Below are positions 28,326 through 38,457 of a DNA stretch of 64,000 nucleotides, piece after piece. Numbering within the stretch: the stretch's first letter is position 1; each line of letters starts with the position of its first letter. The stretch is taken from assembly GCF_018499575.1 (NCBI RefSeq), contig NZ_JAHDAP010000001.1:1054001-1118000 (forward strand). Reading direction: 5' to 3'. Source of the stretch: Streptococcus infantis. GTDB taxonomy: Bacteria; Bacillota; Bacilli; Lactobacillales; Streptococcaceae. A program made the position numbers and the translations under genes. The notes under the pieces are model-generated. The model did no database searches. It was given only the letters and a program-made list of their open reading frames with translations, and was not told the origin of the DNA.

Positions 28326-28643
28326 CTACTCCGCTGATCGAATATTTTCATTATTCAATTGCAACTCTTGAGAATTTGCAATTTCGGTCAAACGTTCTGA
28401 TCGGATCAATTCATTAACTTCTTGTTTGGCATCATCCAACTCTGTCTTTTTTTCTTCAATTTGTGCATTGACTTTTGTCAAATCACTCTGAACTTGAAAA
28501 AGTTTTGTCTGCATATAGACTATACTAATTGCTAAGACCAGGGCTGTGATGGCAATTGAAAGGTAAAAGGCCTTTTCAACACGTGAAAATTTTTTTATAC
28601 GAGCTTGCAACAATTGGCTCGTTGTTCCTCTGATTTCTGCCAT
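28326..28643 (-). CDS. ftsL: Cell division protein FtsL
   Basis: A 105-residue bitopic membrane protein: a cytoplasmic basic part (1-35), one transmembrane helix (about 28-50), then an extracellular leucine-zipper-like coiled coil (LTKVNAQIEEKKTELDDA). It forms the FtsQLB subcomplex of the divisome. Sequence conservation is low in this family, so the call rests on topology plus position between rsmH and pbp2x, 3 bases before pbp2x and 10 after rsmH. Confidence 0.93.
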   Translation of the reverse strand: MAEIRGTTSQLLQARIKKFSRVEKAFYLSIAITALVLAISIVYMQTKLFQVQSDLTKVNAQIEEKKTELDDAKQEVNELIRSERLTEIANSQELQLNNENIRSAE

Positions 28644-28653
28644 TTTTTCCTCT

Positions 28654-29604
28654 TTACTTGTGAATTTTTCTTGCCACTCGAAGCTTGGCTGAGTGGGAAC
28701 GATTATTGGCTTCCAATTCTTCCTTGCTTGGTAAGATTGGTTTACGTGATACTAATTCCATCTTAGGTTTGAGATTATCTGGAATAAAAGGTAATCCTTT
28801 TGGAACCTCTACCGTCGAAGCTTCCTTAAATAGTTGCTTCGTCAAACGATCTTCCAGTGAATGGAAGGTAATCACTGATATTCTGCCATCTAGAGCCAGC
28901 ATATCCATGGCTTGCTGAATAGACTCATCAGCTGCTCCCAACTCATCGTTAACTTCAATACGAATGGCTTGGAAAATCTGCTTGGCCGGATGGCCTTTTT
29001 TCTTAAGTTCCTTAGCAGGCTTGGCAGATTTGATAATCTCTGCCAATTCGGTTGTTGTCTCGATTGGCTTTACTTGACGTGCTTGTTCGATTTTTCGCGC
29101 AATCTGTTTAGAAAACTTGTCTTCTCCATATTTGAAAAAGATTCGTACCAAATCATGGTAGTCATAATGATTGACAACTTCATATGCGGTCAAGCTAGCT
29201 TCCTGATTCATCCGCATATCTAGTGGTGCATCTTTTTTATAAGAAAAACCACGTTCACGTTGATCTAACTGCGGACTAGAGACCCCTAAGTCATAACAAA
29301 TTCCATCAATCTCTGTCACGCCTAAGTCATTTAAGCGTTCCTTCAAATGACGGAAATTATCCTTGACAAAAGTAACCATTCCCTTTTCGATATAGGGCAC
29401 TAAACGTTTTTGCGCGTTGTCAATGGCGTTTTGATCTTGGTCAAAGGCATACAAATGCCCTTTCTCGCTTAATTTACTTAACAAATACTCGCTGTGACCT
29501 GCCCCACCCAAGGTTGCATCAACGTAAATGCCATCAGGCTTCACATCTAGCATATCAATGGTCTCATGGAGCATGACTGTTACATGATGAAATTCTTTTG
29601 TCAT
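28654..29604 (-). CDS. rsmH: 16S rRNA m4C1402 methyltransferase RsmH
   Basis: A 316-residue SAM-dependent enzyme that N4-methylates C1402 in the P site of 16S r[18 protein letters not shown] (about 29-43) is the SAM motif, with [10 protein letters not shown] and the C-terminal [11 protein letters not shown] also typical. First gene of the mraW-ftsL-pbp2x-mraY cluster. No Shine-Dalgarno sequence is seen; the -10 sits nine bases before the ATG, so the leader would be about three bases long. Confidence 0.96.
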   Translation of the reverse strand: MTKEFHHVTVMLHETIDMLDVKPDGIYVDATLGGAGHSEYLLSKLSEKGHLYAFDQDQNAIDNAQKRLVPYIEKGMVTFVKDNFRHLKERLNDLGVTEIDGICYDLGVSSPQLDQRERGFSYKKDAPLDMRMNQEASLTAYEVVNHYDYHDLVRIFFKYGEDKFSKQIARKIEQARQVKPIETTTELAEIIKSAKPAKELKKKGHPAKQIFQAIRIEVNDELGAADESIQQAMDMLALDGRISVITFHSLEDRLTKQLFKEASTVEVPKGLPFIPDNLKPKMELVSRKPILPSKEELEANNRSHSAKLRVARKIHK

Positions 29605-29613
29605 ATCTTATCT

Positions 29614-29622
29614 ATTTTACCA
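29614..29622 (-). promoter_or_regulatory. Promoter abutting rsmH
   Basis: On the minus strand TGGTAAAAT, an extended -10, nine bases before the rsmH ATG. No clear -35. The predicted start leaves about three leader bases. Confidence 0.6.
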
Positions 29623-29672
29623 CAAATCCGACTAGCTTGCACTCACTAAAACAAAAACATTCCACTGCTTCT

Positions 29673-31499
29673 TTATTCTTTATATTCAACCGACTTCTCA
29701 GCTACTTGAGCCAGTGTTGAATTCGCTTCTGGATTTAACTGTCTATGAACAGCCTCTGCAACTGTTCTTGGTATTCCTACATTGACAATATCGTCAACGC
29801 TTGCTTCCTTAATTTTAGTCAGAGATTTGAAATATTTCATTAAATTCTGCTTGCGTTTTGGACCCAAGCCTTCAATCCCATCTAATTGAGAGGAGAAAGA
29901 ATTCTTGGAGCGCAATTGACGGTGGAAGGTTATCGCAAAGCGGTGCACCTCATCTTGAAGGCGTTGGAGGAGGAAAAACTCCTGAGAATTCCGAGACAAC
30001 TCTACCACTTCAAGCGGATCTCCAAAAAGCAACTCATGAGTTTGGTGCTTGTCATTCTTTTGAAGACCTGCGATAGGAATATCCAAACCTAGTTCCTCTT
30101 GGATAACTTGCTTAGCAATATTTACCTGGCCTTGCCCCCCATCAATGACGATTAAGTCAGGCGGTGTCAGACCATCTCGTTGGACTCGGCCATAACGTCT
30201 GCGAATAACCTCTCGCATACTAGCATAGTCATCTGGTCCGACCACTGTCTTAATCTTGTACTTACGATAATCTTTCTTGCTAGGTTTTCCGTTGACAAAA
30301 ACAACCATAGCAGAGACAGGACTGGTCCCCATGATATTGGAGTTATCAAAGGACTCGATACGAACTGGGGTCGGAATTTGTAAAAGACGTCCAAGATTTT
30401 CAATAGCACCCTGGGTTTTCTCAACTGATTTTTCCAGCAGATTAAATTTCTGCTCCAGACTAACACGAGCGTTTTTGATGGCTAGATTAACAAGCTGCTT
30501 TTTCTCCCCTCGCTGGGGTTTGAGGACCTTGGTATCGACAAGGGCCTTAACCGCCTCTTCATCAATGTCCCGAGGAATCAAAATTTCATTGGGAATCAGG
30601 TGAGATTTTTCTTGATAAAACTGCCCCACATAGGTCAAAAAATCCTCATCTGGATCATTGTAGTAAGGAAAGAGATTGACGTCACGTTCAATCAATTTGC
30701 CCTGACGGACAAAGAAAACCTGTACACACATCCAGCCCTTATCCACATAATAACCAAAGACATCACGGTTCTGGAGGTCCTTAGTCATGACTCTTTGTTT
30801 GGTACGAAGAGTCCCAATAGCCTGGATTAGATCACGGTATTCGGCTGCACGCTCAAACTCCATATTCTGGGCTGCCAAAGACATCTTATCCTTGAGCTCG
30901 TTAATGATTTTGTCATCCTGCCCCTTGAGAAAATCAGAAACTTCTTGGGACATCACTTTAAAATAAGCTTCATCCTTGTGACAAACCGTATGAGCCATAC
31001 ACTGGCCGATGTGGTAATAAAAACAGACCTTCGAAGGCGGATTAGTACACTTGCGGAAAGGAAAAATCCGATCTAAAAGTCGCTTGATTTCATTGGCCGC
31101 ACCCACATCCGGATAAGGACCAAAATAAAGGCCTCCGTCCTTCTTAACCTGACGGGTGATTATCAATCGAGGATAGCGTTCATTGGTGATTTTGATAAAA
31201 GGGTAGGACTTATCGTCCTTGAGCATGATATTGTATTTGGGCTTGTTTTCCTTGATGAGATTAATCTCCAAAAGGAGAGCCTCAATATTAGACTCTGTAA
31301 CAATAAATTCAAAATCCACAATTTCAGACACCAAGGCTTCTGTCTTGGTATCGTGACTTCCACGAAAGTAGGACCGCACCCGATTGCGCAGATTTTTGGC
31401 CTTCCCTACATAGATGATCGTACCGTTTTTATTTTTGTGAATGTAACAACCAGGGCTATTCGGCAAGAGCTCCAGTTTTGATTTGATCAAGTTATTCAT
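29673..31499 (-). CDS. uvrC: Excinuclease ABC subunit C
   Basis: I start at the ATG at 31499 (608 residues); ten codons are open before it but run through a promoter -10. UvrC makes both incisions in nucleotide excision repair. It has an N-terminal GIY-YIG nuclease (GCYIHKN...IIYVGKAKN, about 12-35), a UVR domain (about 190-230), a C-terminal RNase H-like nuclease ([16 protein letters not shown]) and terminal HhH motifs ([13 protein letters not shown]). Length is typical. Confidence 0.96.
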   Translation of the reverse strand: MNNLIKSKLELLPNSPGCYIHKNKNGTIIYVGKAKNLRNRVRSYFRGSHDTKTEALVSEIVDFEFIVTESNIEALLLEINLIKENKPKYNIMLKDDKSYPFIKITNERYPRLIITRQVKKDGGLYFGPYPDVGAANEIKRLLDRIFPFRKCTNPPSKVCFYYHIGQCMAHTVCHKDEAYFKVMSQEVSDFLKGQDDKIINELKDKMSLAAQNMEFERAAEYRDLIQAIGTLRTKQRVMTKDLQNRDVFGYYVDKGWMCVQVFFVRQGKLIERDVNLFPYYNDPDEDFLTYVGQFYQEKSHLIPNEILIPRDIDEEAVKALVDTKVLKPQRGEKKQLVNLAIKNARVSLEQKFNLLEKSVEKTQGAIENLGRLLQIPTPVRIESFDNSNIMGTSPVSAMVVFVNGKPSKKDYRKYKIKTVVGPDDYASMREVIRRRYGRVQRDGLTPPDLIVIDGGQGQVNIAKQVIQEELGLDIPIAGLQKNDKHQTHELLFGDPLEVVELSRNSQEFFLLQRLQDEVHRFAITFHRQLRSKNSFSSQLDGIEGLGPKRKQNLMKYFKSLTKIKEASVDDIVNVGIPRTVAEAVHRQLNPEANSTLAQVAEKSVEYKE

Positions 31500-31505
31500 A
31501 GTTCC

Positions 31506-31514
31506 ATTATAGCA
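31506..31514 (-). promoter_or_regulatory. Promoter abutting uvrC
   Basis: On the minus strand TGCTATAAT, an extended -10, with only six bases before the uvrC ATG. There is no Shine-Dalgarno sequence. Confidence 0.6.
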
Positions 31515-31555
31515 AAAAGCACCTCTCATTGCTCATATCAAGAAGCTCTGTTTTC

Positions 31556-32257
31556 CTAATCTCCTGACTCATAGAGTTCTTGGACCTCTTTTACATCTTG
31601 AGCTTGAATACCATAATAAGACCCTGCCGGTTGCATGACTGAAACTTCATTGGTATGCTGCAAACCAATAGCATGTCCTAACTCATGTTCTGCCGTATGC
31701 AAGATGCGTTCATAGGTATAGCCATAATTTGGATTGGATAGATAATAATGATTTAAGCGAACAGTCACCGAAGTGAATTGTTTGGTTAGGAGATTGGTTT
31801 GACTCTCCGCCTCACCTGCTACAGCTGTCGAACCATCATTCATTTCGGTAGCGAAAATAGTGGCCTGATCTGGTTCTGTTACAAGCTCAAAGTCAAAAGC
31901 TCCTGTCTGATTCCAGTTAGCAATAGCTTCTGCGTAGGCCTTTTGAAAAGTCGCATCCATTTGAGGATCAATATAGATCCTTGCTTGCGCTTTTGCCCAT
32001 TTTGCGCCTGAATCTTGATGATGATCTGTCTGAGACAAACCTTGCAATTTACCAGTTTCTTGCCATTGATCCCAGCCTGCTTGGCCGACTTGAGCCATTT
32101 TACTGATTTGATTGAAGGCCCCAGGTAAATCACCTGTCACATACCAGAGAATCCCAAAAGTGATGAGAATGAAGAAGATAAGCGTCCATACAAGGCGCCA
32201 AAACATCCGCAAAATTCCTAGTAACAATCGATATAAAACACGAATAATCCAGCCCAT
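31556..32257 (-). CDS. Matrixin-like zinc metalloprotease, membrane-anchored
   Basis: I choose the ATG at 32257 (233 residues), as AAAGGTGG lies seven bases upstream; the longer frame has no signal. After MGWIIRVLYR there is a long hydrophobic stretch (about 10-45), so the catalytic domain faces outside. HELGHAIGLQH at 191-201 is the zinc-binding HEXXHXXGXXH motif of metzincins, and SVM near 206 can serve as the Met-turn. The prodomain and substrate are unknown. A streptococcal surface or secreted protease role is inferred. Confidence 0.85.
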   Translation of the reverse strand: MGWIIRVLYRLLLGILRMFWRLVWTLIFFILITFGILWYVTGDLPGAFNQISKMAQVGQAGWDQWQETGKLQGLSQTDHHQDSGAKWAKAQARIYIDPQMDATFQKAYAEAIANWNQTGAFDFELVTEPDQATIFATEMNDGSTAVAGEAESQTNLLTKQFTSVTVRLNHYYLSNPNYGYTYERILHTAEHELGHAIGLQHTNEVSVMQPAGSYYGIQAQDVKEVQELYESGD

Positions 32258-32365
32258 AATTTGCCCACCTTTCTCAAAAAAATAAGAACCCATCTTTAAG
32301 TCATGGATTTCCATTCTAAAGATAGGTTTATTATTCTACTAAAACAAACTGAAAGAAAGCTAAAA

Positions 32366-33145
32366 TTAAGACAAGCGTTCTTCTAAAACAAAATCGATTG
32401 GCAATGTAGTTAAAAAACGTTCCAATTGCTTTTCCCAATAATACCACTCATGAGTTCCTGCACTATGGCTATAGGTCACATCGAAACCAAGTTTCTTAAG
32501 ATTTTTAACTGCTAGATTATTAGCAGAATATAGATAATCTTGTTCTCCACACCAAAACCAAAGTTTGGTCTCCTTGTCTGACTTTTTAGCAAGGGTTTCA
32601 AGTGAGTAAGGACTATTCACCCAATCATTAACTTTGCCAAACACACCTCTCCAGTAAGCACGCGTTCCTAAATCTTGACTCTCAGGAGAAAACTCCTCGA
32701 AGCTAAGTGCTCCAGAAAAACTAGCTGCATGTGAGAAACGGTCAGTTGACAGTGCTAACTTAAAGGAACCGTAGCCTCCCATTGATAAACCAGCGATAAA
32801 GGTCTTTTCTCGTTTGTTGGTCATATTGGGAAAGAAGCGTTTGAGCACCTTAGGTAGTTCTTCCGCTAGAGCTGTATAGTAGTTATAGCCATACTGAGTA
32901 TCTGTGTACCAGCCATTACATGTATTTGGCAGGACAACAATCAGATTGGTTCCTCGCACCAAGCGCTCTACGTTGGTCCGTTTAAGCCAACTGTTATGAT
33001 TTCCTGACATCCCATGAAGGAGATAGAGAACAGGGATATCTGTAGAGTCTGGTTCTGTCACCCGAGATGCATCAGGGTAGAGAACATTTACACCCCACTC
33101 CATATCTAAAACTTCTGAATAATACTCAATCTTCATTACTGCCAT
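32366..33145 (-). CDS. estA: Esterase EstA (tributyrin esterase family)
   Basis: A 259-residue alpha/beta hydrolase of the esterase D family. [13 protein letters not shown] (about 41-53) forms the oxyanion loop, GLSMGG at 119-124 holds nucleophile Ser121, and [13 protein letters not shown] supplies the catalytic His. There is no signal peptide. It matches the pneumococcal EstA located next to RNase J2. It hydrolyses short-chain acyl esters in related species, and a role in deacetylating sialic acids has been suggested there. AAGGAG precedes the ATG. Confidence 0.93.
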   Translation of the reverse strand: MAVMKIEYYSEVLDMEWGVNVLYPDASRVTEPDSTDIPVLYLLHGMSGNHNSWLKRTNVERLVRGTNLIVVLPNTCNGWYTDTQYGYNYYTALAEELPKVLKRFFPNMTNKREKTFIAGLSMGGYGSFKLALSTDRFSHAASFSGALSFEEFSPESQDLGTRAYWRGVFGKVNDWVNSPYSLETLAKKSDKETKLWFWCGEQDYLYSANNLAVKNLKKLGFDVTYSHSAGTHEWYYWEKQLERFLTTLPIDFVLEERLS

Positions 33146-33213
33146 AACTTGCTCCTTATTCGTTTGAGATAAGAAAAAGCCGAAACTCGACTTTCTCTCT
33201 TGCTATTGAATCC

Positions 33214-34875
33214 TTATTTTGCTTCCATGACTACTGGTAAAATGGCTGGACGACGTTTGGTTTGGTCAAAGAGGAACTTGGCCAAATGATCACGTACCTT
33301 ACCTTTAAGGTCAGCCCAGTCAAAGTCCTCACCTTGGAGATAGTCCTCAACTGTTTGATTCACCAACTCTGTACTTTCGCGCAGAATATCTCGACTCTTC
33401 TTGAGGTAGACAAATCCACGTGTATGCACTCGAGCCTTGGCAATGATTTTCTTCTCGCGACGGTTAACAGTAATAGCCACAATGAAAATACCATCTTCTG
33501 ACAAGACCTTACGGTCACGAAGAACGACATTCCCAACATCCCCAATGGCATTTCCGTCAATCAAGACATCTCCTGCAGTAACCGCACCAGATGGAACGAA
33601 ATCTCCATGTTCATAAGACATGATTGTACCTTTTTTCGGGATAAAAATTCGTTCTGGCAACATACCAACAGCCATTGCAGCCTTGGCATGAGCATCCAAT
33701 TCACGGTATTCCCCTTGGATAGGAAAAAGATACTTGGGTTGCAAAAGGTTGATCATCAATTGCAGATCACGCGCATTTCCATGTCCTGATACACGCAAGC
33801 TTTGAGTAATCGGTTTTACGATACCACCCGCTTGGTAGACCATGTTTTCTACCCGTGCCATGACAGCTTCTTTAGCGATTGATGGTGTTGTAACGATATA
33901 AACCAAGTCACCATCTTTGATTTCAACATAGCGGTGACGACCGATTGACATTTTACGGAGTCCATTAATCGGTTCACCCATACGACCAGTTTCAAGGATG
34001 ATTAACTCGTGGTCTTCAAAACGAGACATATCTTTAGGTTTAATCAAGAGACTTTCGTTAGCCAATGACAATTTTTTCAAGCGAATAGCTGTACGAACGA
34101 TATTTTCAATATCAAATCCCGTCAAAACAACGCGACGACCTGTATCTGCAGCAGCGTCAAAGACCTGCTGAATACGAGAAAGGTTACTTGCAACGGCAGC
34201 TACGATGATACGTCCATCCCAGTCAGAAATGGTTTGCGTAATTTCATCACCAACTTCACTTTCACTGGCTACTTGAATATTACTGTCTGCGTTTGCTGAA
34301 TCACTTAGGAGAGCTAAAACTCCTTCACGACCGATTTCTGCTAAACGACCAAAGTCAGTCGCATAAGATTCGCTAGCCGTTTGGTCAAATTTGAAGTCCC
34401 CTGTATAAACGATACTTCCTTCAGATGTTTTTAAAACGACACCCAGACTTTCTGGGATAGAGTGAGTTGTGCGGAAGAAGGAAACCTCCGTACCGCCAAA
34501 GTCGATTTCTGTATTTTCATCAATAACATGGAAATCATCGAATTTTTTAGCACTATCATTTCCCTTAACAAAAAGCTTAGCAAGTTCGATGGTCAACTCT
34601 GAACCAAAAACAGGAACTTTCACTTCTGACAAAAGATAAGGAAGAGCTCCAATCGCATCCGCATGTCCGTGCGTTAAAAAGACACCTGCAATACGGTCGC
34701 TATTTTCAAACAGATATTCCATATTTGGAATAACGACATCGACACCCAACTGTTCATTTTCAGGATATTTCAAACCTGCATCTAAAACGAAGATAGAGTC
34801 GTTAATTTCTGCGATGTACATGTTTTTTCCATTTTCACGAACACCGCCTAAAGTTGTTAATTTAATATTGGTCAT
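33214..34875 (-). CDS. rnjB: Ribonuclease J2
   Basis: A 553-residue beta-lactamase/beta-CASP family RNase that partners RNase J1 in mRNA decay and processing. The metal site reads HGHADAIGA at 69-77, where RNase J1 has HGHEDHIG, so two of the usual ligands are missing. That favours J2 and suggests weak activity alone. Other motifs remain: TGDFKFD, LSDSANAD and SGHGNARDL. The C-terminal domain is present. It lies 68 bases upstream of estA, with its own promoter. Confidence 0.93.
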   Translation of the reverse strand: MTNIKLTTLGGVRENGKNMYIAEINDSIFVLDAGLKYPENEQLGVDVVIPNMEYLFENSDRIAGVFLTHGHADAIGALPYLLSEVKVPVFGSELTIELAKLFVKGNDSAKKFDDFHVIDENTEIDFGGTEVSFFRTTHSIPESLGVVLKTSEGSIVYTGDFKFDQTASESYATDFGRLAEIGREGVLALLSDSANADSNIQVASESEVGDEITQTISDWDGRIIVAAVASNLSRIQQVFDAAADTGRRVVLTGFDIENIVRTAIRLKKLSLANESLLIKPKDMSRFEDHELIILETGRMGEPINGLRKMSIGRHRYVEIKDGDLVYIVTTPSIAKEAVMARVENMVYQAGGIVKPITQSLRVSGHGNARDLQLMINLLQPKYLFPIQGEYRELDAHAKAAMAVGMLPERIFIPKKGTIMSYEHGDFVPSGAVTAGDVLIDGNAIGDVGNVVLRDRKVLSEDGIFIVAITVNRREKKIIAKARVHTRGFVYLKKSRDILRESTELVNQTVEDYLQGEDFDWADLKGKVRDHLAKFLFDQTKRRPAILPVVMEAK

Positions 34876-35152
34876 TTTCCCTCCGAAGTATTACTATAAC
34901 GTGTTTGTAGAGCCTTCACAACTCTCTTTTTTTAAAAGTTCAATATACTTTTATCCGAATCTTTTCCTCTCATTATACCATTTTTTTACTAATTTTCAAA
35001 ATGAAGATAGGATTTCAACTAGAGATCATTCACTACTCATCATCAAATAGGTTTTTTGAGATTTCGTCTAAAATCATTAAACGATTAAATCGAATGAAGC
35101 TCCGAAATTTCTAGCTGACCAAAATCCTAAAAACTAGGCCGGAGTACATAAA
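34876..35152. other. Non-coding gap between rnjB and the LysM-CHAP gene
   Basis: No gene. It holds the rnjB promoter and leader. It also holds a stretch (35100-35144) where CTCCG...CTAG can pair with CTAG...CGGAG. The 35041-35100 stretch has no clear feature. Confidence 0.5.
34972..34999 (-). promoter_or_regulatory. Promoter of rnjB
   Basis: TTGAAA, 16-base spacer, extended -10 TGGTATAAT on the minus strand. Leader of about 90 bases. Confidence 0.75.
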
Positions 35153-35179
35153 AAAAGATTTAGAAGCTCTAAATCTTTT
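35153..35179 (-). terminator. Terminator after the LysM-CHAP gene
   Basis: AAAAGATTTAGA and TCTAAATCTTTT form a 12-pair stem with a three-base loop; a T-run follows on the minus strand. Confidence 0.88.
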
Positions 35180-35188
35180 AAAGTATTT

Positions 35189-35851
35189 TTAGTTTGGATA
35201 AATGTATCTTACAGTACCTCTTGATGCTGTCGGATTAAACCATCCACGATAGTTTCCGATTGGTTGAGTTCCACTGCCATCATAGTTTGCTTCCAATACC
35301 TGGATAGAACTTTCACTTTGTACATCTGTCACATAAGCAACGTGGCCATATTCACCGCCATCCCAAACAGCGATTGCTCCTACTACAGGAACATCTCCTG
35401 TCTTAAAGCCTTGTGCACTAGCATAGATTGCCCAAGTGTTAGCATTTCCCCACCAGTTGCTCGCCCATGGAGCCAATTCTTTCACGCCCCATGTACACTG
35501 ACCAACAGGATAAGAATTTCCATAGTTTGTAGGAGTATTTACAACAACATCCTCACCTGCCACTGCATTAACAGTGCTAGTTACTTCATAAGCAGGAGCT
35601 TGGTATGAATAGCTAAGTTGAGCTGGACCGCTAACTTCTAGCACATCACCTGGGTGGATAGTATCAAAAATGGTTTTCCCATTATTAGCTGCCAACTCAT
35701 AAGGATCCATACCACTTGCAGCAGCAATACCAAAAAATGAATCACCGTCTTGAACAACGTAAGAGTCTGCGCTAACAGTTTGAGCACCAACTGTAGCTAA
35801 AATAGCTGTAGATGTTAAACCAAGAGTCAGTTTAGCAACTGTTTTTTTCAT
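35189..35851 (-). CDS. Secreted LysM-CHAP cell-wall hydrolase
   Basis: A 220-residue secreted protein. Signal peptide 1-28 ends in VSA-DS. A LysM peptidoglycan-binding module follows (about 30-74: [18 protein letters not shown]). The C-terminal CHAP domain (about 108-220) has catalytic Cys119 in GQCTWG and His170 in GHVAYV. CHAP enzymes cut amide or peptide bonds in peptidoglycan, so it probably helps in cell separation. A WalR-like site lies upstream. It could be an amidase or an endopeptidase. TAGGAG precedes the ATG. Confidence 0.92.
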   Translation of the reverse strand: MKKTVAKLTLGLTSTAILATVGAQTVSADSYVVQDGDSFFGIAAASGMDPYELAANNGKTIFDTIHPGDVLEVSGPAQLSYSYQAPAYEVTSTVNAVAGEDVVVNTPTNYGNSYPVGQCTWGVKELAPWASNWWGNANTWAIYASAQGFKTGDVPVVGAIAVWDGGEYGHVAYVTDVQSESSIQVLEANYDGSGTQPIGNYRGWFNPTASRGTVRYIYPN

Positions 35852-35955
35852 AACAATTTTCTCCTAAAATTTTATTGATAATTTTTAGTTTTTATGTTGA
35901 TAAGAGAATCATACCTGATTTACATGTCAGTTGTTTTAGATTTATGTTGTAGTCA

Positions 35956-35972
35956 TGTTACAAATCTGTATA
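35956..35972 (+). promoter_or_regulatory. Candidate WalR (YycF) box
   Basis: TGTTAC, five bases, TGTATA, near the WalR consensus TGTWAH-N5-TGTWAH (one mismatch). About 105 bases upstream of the LysM-CHAP start codon. WalR controls wall hydrolases in streptococci. Confidence 0.35.
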
Positions 35973-36003
35973 CTTTTACTACATAAAGTTAAAAATCACT
36001 TAC

Positions 36004-36036
36004 AAAAAGAGACTGAAATAGGTTACTTCAGCCTCT
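36004..36036 (-). terminator. Terminator after recJ
   Basis: An imperfect stem, AAAGAGGCTGAA pairing with TTCAGTCTCTTT, with a TTTTT tail on the minus strand. It starts seven bases past the recJ stop. Confidence 0.78.
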
Positions 36037-36042
36037 TTGTAT

Positions 36043-38262
36043 TTATTCTTTCATCAAGAAATCATAGATTTCCTGTACTGTACCTAGTGCCATCATTTCT
36101 TGGTCTTTAACAGTTTTCTTGAGATTTTGATAAATCTGACTTTCAGCAATATCCCGTTTAGCCGCATCTTTATTAACCCTCATCACACCATTTTCAATGG
36201 TGACAAAACCAAGCTCTTCAAAAATTTGAATCATCTTGACGAGTAAGATTTGCTCAATTTTGAGATAGGTTGATAAGTCCTTGAGTTTATAACGAATATC
36301 GAATTCTGGGAACTGATAGATCGTCTTATAGAGCTTTGCGAATTGCTCTCTTGTGCCATAGCCCGTCAAATAGTAGGGCTTATCAATATCATTTTTAAAA
36401 TAAACAGCTGAAAAATCATGCTGTTGGAAAATGTTTTTAAGAATAGTGATATCTTCTGGGAGATTCTTGACAACGATTGCTGGACTCAAGGAAATATCAG
36501 GCAATTTTCCTGTAAAATCCAGTACCGATACTCCATCTGGTAGAGCTGCACTCTTCCCACGAATATTAAAGAGTTGAACACCGTCCACACGCGCATCAAC
36601 CATCATCAACTGAAGGGTTGTTTGCCCATTCCATTGGTTAACAGAAAGGGTAACTGCCAATTCCAGTTGTTTTACCTGAGAAAATTCTGTAGCCTTTGGC
36701 CCTTGACCAAATGCTACTACCTCAAAGCTTGCGGTCCCTTTGGATATCTTCAATTTCAGATGACTATCTCCTGCTCCCATAGAACGAGCATTTTCAACTT
36801 TAAAATCTCGAATATAAAAAACAGGTTTTTGGTTGTCCATTCCAAAAGGAGCTAAGCGTTCAAAACTTTTAACCGTTTCTAAACTTAGATTTTCCAAATC
36901 TAATTCTTCATCTAGATATAAGGTACTCTTCCCTTTGGCATCTATTCCTTTGTCTGTTACATAGGTCTCTAAAATTTCCGATAAGGCGTCTAGCTGTTCA
37001 GCCTTGAGCGTCATACCTGCGGCGCCTGCATGCCCACCAAAGGCGATAAAAAGTTCCCGATGCGGGTCCAAGGCTTCAAAGATATCGACGGCTTCAATAC
37101 TCCGCGCACTACCCTTGGCACGACCATCTTCAATATTGAGAACAATCACCGTTTGTCCCAATTCTTCCAGTAAGCGTCCAGCTACAATCCCAAGCACTCC
37201 TGGATTCCAACCTTCTTTGGCCAAAACTTGAACACTTTTGTTAGGGTCTACCAAGCTTTTAGCTTCTTCATAGATGGCTTGAACGATTTCCTTACGTTCT
37301 TCATTTTTTTCTTGAATCATGAGGGCAATCTCATGCACCTCTTCATCATCAAAACCAGTCAGTAATTCAATGGCTGGATTGGGGTCATCCAAGCGTCCTA
37401 GGGCATTTAATCGCGGTGCTAGTTGAAAACCAACCGTTTCTTCTGTCACATCTCTGCTAGAAATTCCTGCAATTTCAAATAATTCTTGAAGACCAATTCT
37501 TTGGGTATTGCGTAAAACCTCTAGACCATACTGAACCATGATACGATTTTCATCCGTCAAACTGACCATATCAGCAATCGTTCCAATAGCAACCAAATCA
37601 AGCAACTCAACCTGCGCTTCCTCCAAGAGGGCACAAGCTAGTTTAAAAGCCACTCCACAACCCGCCAAATGTTTAAAGGGATAATCTGCTTCTGGATGTT
37701 CAGGATGGACAATTGCATAGGCATCTGGTAAAACTTCTGGCATGGAGTGATGATCTGTTACTATAACATCCACACCCATAGATTGAGCTAAGTCAATAGC
37801 CTCATGACCTGCAACTCCATTATCAACAGTTACAATCAAGGATATCCCTTGTTGCTCAATGAAGTACTTGTAGACACTGGCATTCGGACCATAACCATCT
37901 GTAAAACGATTAGGAAGATAGACTAAGCACTCGGCTCCTAATTGTTCGAATGTTTCTTTAAGGATTGAAGCTGATGTCATCCCATCTGCATCGTAGTCTC
38001 CATAAACGAGAATCAATTCACCCTGCTCTATAGCACGGCGAATACGATTTACTGCCTTGTCCATATCGTGGAGAAGATAAGGATCATGCAAATCATCTAG
38101 AGTTGGTGTCAAAAAACGAGACAACTGATCTTCATCCTTAATACCGCGGCTAAATAATAAACGAGCAGCTTCAGGCCCTAGCCCAGCTTTCTTGGCTATC
38201 TTTGTAAAATCCGCATCCTCAACTTGAGGTGCAAATTGCCAATTATAAGTTGGAATAATCAA
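36043..38262 (-). CDS. recJ: Single-stranded-DNA exonuclease RecJ
   Basis: A 739-residue 5'-to-3' ssDNA exonuclease for recombination and mismatch repair. DHH phosphoesterase motifs are present: YGDYDADGMTSA (about 82-93), VTVDNG, VTDHH and the C-terminal GGHAGAAGM. An OB domain and a streptococcal C-terminal extension follow. The start is a TTG with a weak AGAGTGG signal; an in-frame stop lies just before it, so the TTG is the earliest start. Confidence 0.95.
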   Translation of the reverse strand: MIIPTYNWQFAPQVEDADFTKIAKKAGLGPEAARLLFSRGIKDEDQLSRFLTPTLDDLHDPYLLHDMDKAVNRIRRAIEQGELILVYGDYDADGMTSASILKETFEQLGAECLVYLPNRFTDGYGPNASVYKYFIEQQGISLIVTVDNGVAGHEAIDLAQSMGVDVIVTDHHSMPEVLPDAYAIVHPEHPEADYPFKHLAGCGVAFKLACALLEEAQVELLDLVAIGTIADMVSLTDENRIMVQYGLEVLRNTQRIGLQELFEIAGISSRDVTEETVGFQLAPRLNALGRLDDPNPAIELLTGFDDEEVHEIALMIQEKNEERKEIVQAIYEEAKSLVDPNKSVQVLAKEGWNPGVLGIVAGRLLEELGQTVIVLNIEDGRAKGSARSIEAVDIFEALDPHRELFIAFGGHAGAAGMTLKAEQLDALSEILETYVTDKGIDAKGKSTLYLDEELDLENLSLETVKSFERLAPFGMDNQKPVFYIRDFKVENARSMGAGDSHLKLKISKGTASFEVVAFGQGPKATEFSQVKQLELAVTLSVNQWNGQTTLQLMMVDARVDGVQLFNIRGKSAALPDGVSVLDFTGKLPDISLSPAIVVKNLPEDITILKNIFQQHDFSAVYFKNDIDKPYYLTGYGTREQFAKLYKTIYQFPEFDIRYKLKDLSTYLKIEQILLVKMIQIFEELGFVTIENGVMRVNKDAAKRDIAESQIYQNLKKTVKDQEMMALGTVQEIYDFLMKE

Positions 38263-38457
38263 AATTCATCCACTCTTTCTTACGATTCTATCGTTTTATT
38301 ATAACATGATTTCATGTTTTTCTCCTGATATTCAAACCATATTCTTGCCAAATTTTCAGATTATTTTAGGTGATGTCTAGCATATTTAGTAAAGCAAAAA
38401 ACACCTAAATAACTAGATTTTTGAGCTTAGTCATTCAGGTATTCATTATTTTCATAT
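38263..38457. other. Gap between recJ and the Rrf2 gene
   Basis: It holds the recJ promoter and, at about 38368-38417, arms TTTAGGTG and CACCTAAA 30 bases apart. The latter has no clear T-run. Nothing else stands out. Confidence 0.4.
38298..38306 (-). promoter_or_regulatory. Promoter of recJ
   Basis: On the minus strand TGTTATAAT, an extended -10. A partly symmetric AACATGA...TCATGTT overlaps it. Confidence 0.55.

Noticed and set aside
28654..29604. Penicillin-resistance recombination block extending through rsmH-ftsL
   Set aside because: Without alignment to related strains no breakpoint can be seen; codon use is even across the cluster.
38368..38417. TTTAGGTG/CACCTAAA arms as a terminator of the Rrf2 gene
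   Set aside because: The loop is 30 bases and no T-run follows on the minus strand.
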